The notes under the pieces were generated by a model that searched no databases, was not told the DNA's origin, and was given only the letters and a program-made list of their open reading frames with translations. From Devosia_A sp039934955 (lineage in GTDB: Bacteria; Pseudomonadota; Alphaproteobacteria; Rhizobiales; Devosiaceae), in NCBI GenBank assembly GCA_039934955.1, contig JBDTLB010000023.1:1-64000 (forward strand): 64,000 nucleotides of DNA. Direction: 5' to 3'. Made by a program: the position numbers and the translations under genes. The first letter of the stretch is position 1, and every line of letters begins with the position of its first letter. Positions 16,351 through 23,443 of the stretch are shown in pieces.

Positions 16351-18192
16351 ATGACGAACACCATCCGCCTGACCATGGCGCAGGCGCTGGCGAAATTTTT
16401 GACCAAGCAGAAGACCGTGATCGACGGCGAAACATTGCCGCTGTTCGGCGGCGTGTTCGCTATCTTCGGGCATGGCAACGTCGCCGGTTTCGGCGAAGCG
16501 CTGTACGGCGTCCGCGACGAACTGCCGACCTATCGGGCGCACAATGAGCAGGGCATGGCGCATGCCGCCATTGCCTACGCCAAGGCGAACTTCCGCCGCC
16601 GCATGATGGCGGTGACGTCCTCGATCGGACCCGGCGCCACCAACATGGTGACGGCCGCCGCGATGGCGCATGTGAACCGGCTGCCCGTGCTGCTGCTGCC
16701 CGGCGACGTGTTCGCCGATCGCGGCCCGGACCCGGTGCTGCAGCAGGTGGAGAATTTTGGCGACGGCACGGTGAGTGCCAATGACGTCTTCCGCCCGGTC
16801 AGCCGCTATTTCGACCGCATCACCCGCCCCGAGCAGATCATCTCGGCGCTGGCGCGCGCCATGCAGGTGCTGACCGACCCGGCCGAATGCGGCCCCGTGA
16901 CGCTGGCGCTGTGCCAGGACGTGCAAGCCGAGGCGTTCGACTATCCCGTCGCGATGTTCGAGGAACATGTGTGGCTGCCACGCCGCCCGGCCCCCGATGC
17001 CGAACAGCTGAAAGCAACGATCGCCGCCCTCAAGGCCGCAACCAAACCGGTGATCATAGCGGGCGGCGGCGTGCTCTATTCCGAGGCCGCCGGGACGCTC
17101 AGGGCCTTTGCCGAAAAGCACGGCATTCCGGTGATGGAAACCAATTCCGGCAAATCCAGCCTGCCGCATGACCATCCGCTCAATATGGGCTCGGTCGGCG
17201 TCACCGGCTCGTCGGCGAGCAATTTGCTGGCGGAGCAGGCCGACGTCGTCCTTGCAGTCGGCTCGCGGCTGCAGGATTTCACCACCGGCTCGTGGGCGCT
17301 GTTCAAGGCCGAGGGCGTCAAGATCGTTGGGCTCAATACGCAGATTTTCGATGCCGGCAAGCGCCGCGCTCTGCCGCTGGTGGCCGATGCCAAAATCGGG
17401 CTCGAGCTGATCGGCGCGGCGCTCGGCGAGTGGCGCACGATGAAAGTGTGGACCGACACCGCGGCGGCGGCCAAGACCAAATGGCTGGCCCAGGCCAAGG
17501 CCGTGATGGACCCGACGAATGCCTTCCCATCGGACGCACAGGTGATTGGCGCGGTGCACCGGGCCCGTGGTTCGGGCGCGACGCTGGTCTGCGCCTCGGG
17601 CGGCCTGCCGGGCGAGTTGCACAAGCTCTGGCCGGCCGGCGCGCCGGGCAGCTACCACATGGAATATGGCTATTCGACCATGGGCTACGAAATCGCCGGC
17701 GGGTTGGGCGTCAAGCTCGCCAAGCCCAAGGACGACGTCATCGTCATGTTGGGCGACGGCAGCTACATGATGATGAATTCGGAGATCTCGTCGTCGATCA
17801 TGCTGGGCGCAAAGCTCACCATCGTGGTGCTCGACAATGGCGGTTTTGGCTGCATCAACCGGCTGCAGATGGCGACGGGCGGGGCGAACTTCAACAATTT
17901 GCTGAAGGACACCAAGCACGAGGTGATGCCCGAGATCGACTTCGTCAAACACGCGGAATCGATGGGCGCCGTGTCGCGCAAAGCCGCCTCGATCGCGGAA
18001 CTCGAAACAGCGCTGAAGGCGGCCGAATCCGACACCAGAACATCGGTGATCGTCATCGACACCGACCCGCTGATCGCGACCGATGCGGGCGGCCACTGGT
18101 GGGACGTTGTGGTGCCGGAGGTGTCGACCCGGCCGCAGGTGAACGCGGCGCGCAAGGAATATGAAGCGGCGATCAAGGGGCAGAAGCTGTAG
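16351..18192 (+). CDS. iolD: 3D-(3,5/4)-trihydroxycyclohexane-1,2-dione hydrolase
   Basis: The 613-residue protein is a thiamine-diphosphate enzyme of the acetolactate synthase fold, with an N-terminal Pyr domain, a central domain and a C-terminal PP domain with the GDGSYMMMNSE ThDP/Mg motif. It opens the cyclohexane ring of the IolE product to give 5-deoxyglucuronate. I took the ATG at 16351 because GGAGGAAC precedes it; a longer frame from 16267 would run through the palindromic repeat. Length and motifs match the family. Confidence 0.94.
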   Translation: MTNTIRLTMAQALAKFLTKQKTVIDGETLPLFGGVFAIFGHGNVAGFGEALYGVRDELPTYRAHNEQGMAHAAIAYAKANFRRRMMAVTSSIGPGATNMVTAAAMAHVNRLPVLLLPGDVFADRGPDPVLQQVENFGDGTVSANDVFRPVSRYFDRITRPEQIISALARAMQVLTDPAECGPVTLALCQDVQAEAFDYPVAMFEEHVWLPRRPAPDAEQLKATIAALKAATKPVIIAGGGVLYSEAAGTLRAFAEKHGIPVMETNSGKSSLPHDHPLNMGSVGVTGSSASNLLAEQADVVLAVGSRLQDFTTGSWALFKAEGVKIVGLNTQIFDAGKRRALPLVADAKIGLELIGAALGEWRTMKVWTDTAAAAKTKWLAQAKAVMDPTNAFPSDAQVIGAVHRARGSGATLVCASGGLPGELHKLWPAGAPGSYHMEYGYSTMGYEIAGGLGVKLAKPKDDVIVMLGDGSYMMMNSEISSSIMLGAKLTIVVLDNGGFGCINRLQMATGGANFNNLLKDTKHEVMPEIDFVKHAESMGAVSRKAASIAELETALKAAESDTRTSVIVIDTDPLIATDAGGHWWDVVVPEVSTRPQVNAARKEYEAAIKGQKL

Positions 18193-18254
18193 AGAAAATC
18201 GTCGGGGATCGTTCGTCAGTCTTGCGGTGCGGCGCATCTTGCTTGGGAGGACCC

Positions 18255-18689
18255 GTGGCAACACTTCACTTGATGGTTGGCTTGCCCTGTAGCGGCAAGA
18301 CGACGGCGGCACGGTCGCTCGAAGCGAAATATTCAGCGCTCCGGCTCGCCACCGACGATTGGTACATTCGCCTGTTCGGCGACGATTTTGGCGACGCAGA
18401 CGATCTTGGCCATGAACGGCACAATTCGCGACATGCGGTGCTGGAGTCCCTGCTGTGGGAAGTGGCTGAACGGACACTCGTTCTCGGAGTGGACGTAGTG
18501 CTGGATTTCGGCTGCTGGACCAAACGGGAAAGAGACGAATTTCGCGCGCGGGCCCATCGGCTCGCCGCCGATTTCCGCGTTCATTTCACCGACGCTTCTG
18601 AGGAGGTGCTCCTGGAGCGGCTGGAGGTGCGTAATGCTGAGCATCCTGGAGGGACATTTCGCATTACTGAAACCGAGCTTAAGGGATAG
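18255..18689 (+). CDS. Small P-loop kinase/ATPase, possibly C-terminally truncated
   Basis: The 144-residue protein has a Walker A GLPCSGKTT near its N terminus and the ATDDW segment typical of zeta-toxin-like/nucleotide-kinase P-loop proteins. The GTG at 18255 follows a strong GGGAGG site. It interrupts the iol gene order (iolD - this gene - iolE). The frame ends at TETELKG, shorter than the roughly 160-175 residues I associate with related proteins, and another frame stays open past the stop, so a late frameshift or truncation is possible. Substrate unknown; there is no known role in inositol catabolism. Confidence 0.65.
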   Translation: MATLHLMVGLPCSGKTTAARSLEAKYSALRLATDDWYIRLFGDDFGDADDLGHERHNSRHAVLESLLWEVAERTLVLGVDVVLDFGCWTKRERDEFRARAHRLAADFRVHFTDASEEVLLERLEVRNAEHPGGTFRITETELKG

Positions 18690-18771
18690 GTTTCTTTGTT
18701 TGAACGACCCTCAAAGGACGAACTCGGGCCGACTTAGCCTCGGCCCTTCGCAAGCAATAAAGGACGCGACC

Positions 18772-19689
18772 ATGAAAGCCAAACTGGGCATGTCGCCCAT
18801 CGCCTGGTGGAACGACGATCTGGTGGAGCTCAGCGACGACGTGTCGCTGGAGGAGTGCCTGCGCCAGTCGCGCTCGGCCGGGTTCACCGGCATGGAGAAG
18901 GGCCGGCGCTTCCCCGACGATCCGGACATCATGCTGCCGATCCTCAAGGCGGCCGACGTGACGCTGTGTGGCGGCTGGTTCTCGGGCACGCTGGTCAATG
19001 AGGACATGGCGGCCAACAAGGCCCGCATCGCCCCGATGATCGAACTGTTCAAGGCGGTGAATGCGCCGTGCATCGTCTATGGCGAAGTCGGCCGCTCGAT
19101 CCAAGGCGATCGCAGCAAGCCGCTGGCGACCAAGCCGAAGCTCAGCGACGATGAGATGAAGGCCTACGCCAGGACGCTGACCGAGTTCGGCGAATGGTGT
19201 GCGGCTGAGGGCATGCCCCTCGCCTACCACCACCACATGGCGGCGGTGGTCGAGTCCGAGCCGGAGCTCGATGCCTTCATGAAATATTCGGGCGCCGGCA
19301 TTCCGCTGCTGCTCGATGCGGGACATCTCGCCTTCGCCGGCGGCCACGTGCTCCGGGCGATCGATCATCACCATGAGCGCATTTCGCACGTGCATGTGAA
19401 GGACGTGCGCATGGCGGTGATCGATAAGCTGGATCGCTCCAAGCAGAGCTTCCTCGACGCGGTGGCGCTTGGGGCGTTTACAGTGCCGGGCGACGGCTCG
19501 CTGGATTTCGGCAAGATCGTCCAGAAGCTCGCCGACTATGGCTATGAGGGCTGGTTCGTCGTCGAGGCCGAGCAGGACCCGAAGAAAAACCCGCCGCTCA
19601 GGATGGCGCAGATTGGCCACAAGGAACTGATGCGGGTGATGACTGCCGCCGGCTACACCGTCGAGACGCAGGGCTTTCCCAATGGCTGA
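18772..19689 (+). CDS. iolE: myo-inosose-2 dehydratase
   Basis: This 305-residue TIM-barrel protein of the AP endonuclease 2/xylose isomerase-like superfamily begins MKAKLGMSPIAW. It carries metal and substrate residues typical of IolE (AYHHHM, LLDAGHLAF, HVHVKDVR). It dehydrates 2-keto-myo-inositol to the diketone used by IolD. The ATG at 18772 follows AAAGGA. The last 8 bp overlap iolB, so the two genes are co-translated. Confidence 0.93.
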   Translation: MKAKLGMSPIAWWNDDLVELSDDVSLEECLRQSRSAGFTGMEKGRRFPDDPDIMLPILKAADVTLCGGWFSGTLVNEDMAANKARIAPMIELFKAVNAPCIVYGEVGRSIQGDRSKPLATKPKLSDDEMKAYARTLTEFGEWCAAEGMPLAYHHHMAAVVESEPELDAFMKYSGAGIPLLLDAGHLAFAGGHVLRAIDHHHERISHVHVKDVRMAVIDKLDRSKQSFLDAVALGAFTVPGDGSLDFGKIVQKLADYGYEGWFVVEAEQDPKKNPPLRMAQIGHKELMRVMTAAGYTVETQGFPNG

Positions 19690-20464
19690 ACTGCGGATCA
19701 AGCGGCAGGCCGATGGCCACATCGCTGTTACGCCGAAAAGGGCCGGCTGGACCTACGTGGGGTTCGAAGTAAGCACGTTGGCGACCGGGCAAGCGGCACA
19801 AGGCAACACCGGCGATCGCGAACTGTGCCTGGTGTTCGTGTCCGGCAAGGGCCGCGTCAGCGTCGGCGGCAAGGATTTCGGCGAACTCGGCAAGCGGATG
19901 AGCCCGTTCGAGGGCGCGCCCGCGGCGGTCTATGTGCCGCCGCACACTGACTGGTCGGTGACGGCAAGCACTGCGCTGACGCTCGCACGCTGCACCGCGC
20001 CGGGCGGCGGCAGCTATCCCGTCCGTATCATCGATGTGCCGGCGCAGATCACCCGCGGCAAGGGCAGCAACACCCGCTACGTCACCAACATTTTGCCCGA
20101 GACTGATCCAGGGGCGCATGCGCTGCTGGTGGTCGAAGTGATCACGCCGGGCGGCAATACCTCGTCCTATCCGCCGCACAAGCACGACACCGACAATCTA
20201 CCCCACGAGTCGCTGCTCGAAGAGACCTATTACCACCGGCTGAACCCGCCGCAGGGCTTTGCCATGCAGCGGGTCTATACCGACGACCGCTCGCTCGACG
20301 AGGCGCTGGTGATCGAGGATGGCGACGTGACGCTGGTGCCGCGTGGCTACCACCCGGTAGCGGCCGTGCACGGCTATGATTTGTACTATCTCAACGTGAT
20401 GGCAGGCCCGAAGCGGGTGTGGAAATTCCACAATGCGGTCGAGCATGAGTGGATGCTGAAGTAG
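19682..20464 (+). CDS. iolB: 5-deoxy-glucuronate isomerase
   Basis: The 260-residue protein has the bicupin fold of IolB. The metal-site histidines are in the PPHKHD segment, and YYHRLNPPQGFAMQRVY is characteristic of the family. It converts 5-deoxyglucuronate to 5-dehydro-2-deoxygluconate, the substrate of IolC. The ATG lies within iolE. The gene ends at a long palindrome that probably terminates both this operon and the convergent idhA. Confidence 0.93.
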   Translation: MAELRIKRQADGHIAVTPKRAGWTYVGFEVSTLATGQAAQGNTGDRELCLVFVSGKGRVSVGGKDFGELGKRMSPFEGAPAAVYVPPHTDWSVTASTALTLARCTAPGGGSYPVRIIDVPAQITRGKGSNTRYVTNILPETDPGAHALLVVEVITPGGNTSSYPPHKHDTDNLPHESLLEETYYHRLNPPQGFAMQRVYTDDRSLDEALVIEDGDVTLVPRGYHPVAAVHGYDLYYLNVMAGPKRVWKFHNAVEHEWMLK

Positions 20465-20601
20465 AAGGCCCCCTCACCCGCCGCTGCGCGGCGACCTCTC
20501 CCCCAAGGGAGAGGTGAGATGTGGCACGATCTAGCCCCCGCACCACCTCTCCCTCGGGGGAGAGGTCGGATCGTCCTCGCGATCCGGGTGAGGGGGCCTT
20601 C
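20464..20601. terminator. Long intergenic palindrome between convergent iolB and idhA
   Basis: The arm GAAGGCCCCCTCACCCG (20464-20480) is exactly inverted at 20585-20601. Two inner arms around CTCTCCC and GGGAGAGG add further pairing. It fills almost the whole gap between two convergent genes, so it is probably a bidirectional terminator. Its composition marks it as a mobile-type intergenic repeat related to the one at 16198-16313. Confidence 0.7.
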
Positions 20602-20609
20602 CCATCGAC

Positions 20610-21614
20610 TTATCCCAGCACTTCGCTGACCTTCACGGCCCGGCCCTCTTTCACCGATTTCAGTGCCGCCTCGGCGAGCACAAGCGCGGCGAGACCGTCG
20701 GCGCCACTGGGCGAGGCTTTGGCTTTGCCGCCGATTGCGTCGATGAAGGCCGCGATCTCGTTGGCGTAGGCCTGAATATACCGGGTCATGAAGAAATCGT
20801 AGAGCGGTGGGCGGGTGTAGCCCTTGGAATTGGCGATCTCGATCGACACCGCGCGCTGGTTCTCGGCCGCGACCGAGCCGGTGCTGCCATGCGCTTCGAT
20901 GCGCTGGTCGTAGCCATAGGTGGCGCGGCGTGAATTTGAGATGGTGGCGTGCTTGCCCGTGGCAGTGCTCAGCATCACGCTGACGCTGTCATAGTCGCCC
21001 GCCTCGCCGATGGCTTTGTCGACCAACACCGAAGCCTGCGCCGAGACCGTCGCGATCTCCTCACCGAGCAAGAACCGCGCCATGTCGAAATCATGGATGG
21101 TCATATCGCGAAAGATACCGCCCGAGCGCTTGACGTAGTCGACCGGTGGCGCTCCCGGATCGCGCGAGATGATGGTGACCATCTCGACAGTGCCGATCTC
21201 GCCCGCCTCGATCGCGGCGCGCACCGCCACGAAATGCGGATCGAAACGGCGGTTGAAGCCCACCATCAGGATCGACTTGTTGGCGGCGACCACCTTGAGG
21301 CACTCCTGCACCCGCTTGACGCTGAGATCGATCGGCTTTTCGCAGAAGATCGCCTTTTTGGCGGTGCTGAATTTCTCGATCAGATCGGCATGAGTGTCCG
21401 TCGGCGTGCAGATGACAACCGCGTCGATGTCGGCCGATGTGAGGATCTGCTCGATCGTCCGCACCTCGCAGCCATATTGGCTGGCGATATCCTGGGCGAC
21501 CTTGTCCATCGCGTCGGCGACGGCGACGAGTTTGGCGGCCGGATTGGCGGTCACCGCCTTGGCGTGGACTTTGCCGATGCGTCCGGCGCCGAGCAGGGCG
21601 AAACGGATGGTCAT
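20610..21614 (-). CDS. idhA: Inositol 2-dehydrogenase
   Basis: The 334-residue Gfo/Idh/MocA family protein has an N-terminal Rossmann fold (LLGAGRIGKVHAKA), the CEKPID motif with the conserved lysine, and HDFDMARFLL near the catalytic region. It oxidises myo-inositol to 2-keto-myo-inositol, the first step of the pathway completed by iolE, D, B and C. It is transcribed toward the iol operon from its own promoter, which carries the same palindrome as the iolC promoter. Confidence 0.92.
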   Translation of the reverse strand: MTIRFALLGAGRIGKVHAKAVTANPAAKLVAVADAMDKVAQDIASQYGCEVRTIEQILTSADIDAVVICTPTDTHADLIEKFSTAKKAIFCEKPIDLSVKRVQECLKVVAANKSILMVGFNRRFDPHFVAVRAAIEAGEIGTVEMVTIISRDPGAPPVDYVKRSGGIFRDMTIHDFDMARFLLGEEIATVSAQASVLVDKAIGEAGDYDSVSVMLSTATGKHATISNSRRATYGYDQRIEAHGSTGSVAAENQRAVSIEIANSKGYTRPPLYDFFMTRYIQAYANEIAAFIDAIGGKAKASPSGADGLAALVLAEAALKSVKEGRAVKVSEVLG

Positions 21615-21682
21615 GATACTGTGCTTTCCTGTGCGAAATGGGAGGGCAGACCGTTGAAACGAGGGTCACCGCGTGTCCGGAC

Positions 21683-21709
21683 GAAATATCGGCTCCGGCG
21701 CGTTGTCAA
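21683..21709 (-). promoter_or_regulatory. idhA promoter
   Basis: On the minus strand TTGAC (complement of 21705-21709) is followed after 16 bp by TATTTCGT (complement of 21681-21688). Element order, spacing and distance to the palindrome equal those of the iolC promoter. The start codon lies about 70 bp downstream. Confidence 0.6.
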
Positions 21710-21711
21710 CG

Positions 21712-21727
21712 TGGAATGCTCATTCCA
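21712..21727. promoter_or_regulatory. IolR operator upstream of idhA
   Basis: This is a perfect inverted repeat, TGGAAT-GCTC-ATTCCA, containing GGAA-N6-TTCC. It has the same arms as the iolC operator and the same 2-bp distance to TTGAC. Together the two sites make the iol genes and idhA a single regulon. Confidence 0.8.
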
Positions 21728-21893
21728 GATTGGCTGGATCGGCCGTTTTGTGCCGACCCGATTTCGCGCTAGGATCGCCGCTCGCTAAGTCGCGGTCGAA
21801 ATCGACAAGCCGTGATCAGATGTGCGGGGTTCGTGTGATGGCTCAAAGCCGCGCGAACCCTATATCTGCCGGGCAAAACAGAGGAGTAACGAC

Positions 21894-22412
21894 ATGGCAA
21901 GAACCGAGCGTGCCGTTTTGGCGGGCGGATGTTTCTGGGGCGTGCAGCAATTGGTGCGGCGTCAGCCGGGCGTGATCTCGACCCGGGTGGGCTATTCCGG
22001 CGGCAATGTCGCCAACGCCACCTATCGCAACCACGGCACCCACGCCGAAGCACTCGAGATCGTCTTCGATCCCGATGTCACGAGCTTCCGCAAGCTGCTC
22101 GAATTCTTCTTCCAGATCCACGATCCCTCGACCAAGAACCGGCAGGGCAACGACATGGGCGCGTCCTATCGTTCGGCGATCTTCTACACCACCGACGAGC
22201 AGAAGGCCGTGGCGCTCGACACCATCGCCGACGTCGACGCCTCGGGCCTGTGGCCCGGCAAGGTGGTGACCGAAATCTCCCCGGTCGGCCCGTTCTGGGA
22301 GGCTGAGCCCGAGCATCAGGACTATCTGGAGCGCCTCCCCAACGGCTACACCTGCCACTTCGTGCGGCCCGGCTGGGTGCTACCCAAGCGGGCTCAGGCA
22401 GCCGCCGAGTAA
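21894..22412 (+). CDS. msrA: Peptide methionine (S)-S-oxide reductase
   Basis: The 172-residue protein has the GGCFWG active site with the catalytic Cys13, and the VGYSGG and GNDMGASYRS motifs. It reduces the S-epimer of methionine sulfoxide in oxidised proteins. The ATG at 21894 follows GAGGAG. No C-terminal resolving cysteine is visible, so recycling may depend on another thiol partner. It appears monocistronic, with a hairpin downstream. Confidence 0.93.
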   Translation: MARTERAVLAGGCFWGVQQLVRRQPGVISTRVGYSGGNVANATYRNHGTHAEALEIVFDPDVTSFRKLLEFFFQIHDPSTKNRQGNDMGASYRSAIFYTTDEQKAVALDTIADVDASGLWPGKVVTEISPVGPFWEAEPEHQDYLERLPNGYTCHFVRPGWVLPKRAQAAAE

Positions 22413-22432
22413 CCGCCGCCTCGTCGACAACG

Positions 22433-22463
22433 CGACGGCTCGAGAGTCACTCCCGAGCCGTCG
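22433..22463 (+). terminator. Hairpin downstream of msrA
   Basis: CGACGGCTCG (22433-22442) pairs exactly with CGAGCCGTCG (22454-22463) over an 11-nt loop. No T-run follows, so it may be a weak or Rho-assisted terminator. Confidence 0.5.
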
Positions 22464-22533
22464 AAGTCCTAGCGCCCGCCGCCGCTGCACCTTAGTAAGA
22501 ACCGGACAAGCGGTTCGACCAAGGAGTGCGGGC

Positions 22534-23412
22534 ATGGCGCGGGTGGCGTTTCTGGGGCTGGGCGTGATGGGGTCGCCGATGGCCCGGCACCTAACGGCCA
22601 AAGGTCACGAGGTGACCATCTACAACCGCACCGCCGGCAAGGCCGCCAAATGGGTTGCCGACAATGGCGGCCGTTCGGCGCCGACACCCGCCGCCGCTGC
22701 GGAAGGTCAGGAGATCGTCTTCTGCTGCGTCGGCAATGACGACGATCTGCGCCAGGTGACACTCGGGTCGGACGGCGCGTTCACCGCTATGGGCAAGGGC
22801 GCGATCTTCATCGACCATACTACCGCCTCCGCCGACATCGCCCGCGAATTGTTCGCGGCCGCCACCGAGCGCGGCTTCGGCTTTCTTGATGCTCCGGTGT
22901 CGGGCGGCCAGGTCGGCGCCGAGAACGGCCAGCTCACCGTGATGGTGGGCGGCGAGGCGGCGGCCTTCGAGCGCGCCGCGCCGGTGATCGCAAGCTTCGC
23001 CAAGGCGTGCCGCCTGCTTGGTCCGGCGGGGGCCGGACAGCTTGCCAAAATGATGAACCAGATCGCCATCGCGGGGGCCGTGCAGGGGCTGGCCGAAGCC
23101 ATCCATTTCGGCAAGTCGGCGGGCCTTGATGTCGAGGCAGTGATCGAGGTGATCTCGCAAGGCGCCGCGCAATCGTGGCAGATGAACAACCGGCACAAGA
23201 CCATGCTGGCGCAGAAATATGATTTTGGTTTTGCCGTCGACTGGATGCGCAAGGACTTGGGCATTGTGCTCGATGAGGCGCGGCGCAACGGCGCACGCCT
23301 GCCCGTCAGCGCATTGGTCGACCAGTTCTATGCCGAGGTGCAGGCGATGGGCGGCGCTCGCTGGGACACCTCGAGCCTGTTGGCGCGCCTCGAACGCAAA
23401 GACCCCGCCTGA
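22534..23412 (+). CDS. NAD(P)-dependent beta-hydroxyacid dehydrogenase
   Basis: The 292-residue protein of the 3-hydroxyisobutyrate/tartronate semialdehyde reductase family has an N-terminal GLGVMGSPMA nucleotide site, the DAPVSGG substrate loop and a conserved lysine in the GQLAKMMNQ segment. It oxidises a short beta-hydroxyacid or reduces the semialdehyde. It might handle C3 semialdehydes from inositol breakdown, but there is no direct evidence and it is not in the iol operon. The specific substrate cannot be read from sequence. Confidence 0.8.
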   Translation: MARVAFLGLGVMGSPMARHLTAKGHEVTIYNRTAGKAAKWVADNGGRSAPTPAAAAEGQEIVFCCVGNDDDLRQVTLGSDGAFTAMGKGAIFIDHTTASADIARELFAAATERGFGFLDAPVSGGQVGAENGQLTVMVGGEAAAFERAAPVIASFAKACRLLGPAGAGQLAKMMNQIAIAGAVQGLAEAIHFGKSAGLDVEAVIEVISQGAAQSWQMNNRHKTMLAQKYDFGFAVDWMRKDLGIVLDEARRNGARLPVSALVDQFYAEVQAMGGARWDTSSLLARLERKDPA

Positions 23413-23443
23413 CCGCTTAGCCCGATGTGCGGCAAAACCGCGC

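Noticed and set aside
15910..18477. Minus-strand open frame of 855 codons opposite iolC and iolD
   Set aside because: It is a shadow frame. It crosses the intergenic palindrome and two real genes and has no recognised motif.
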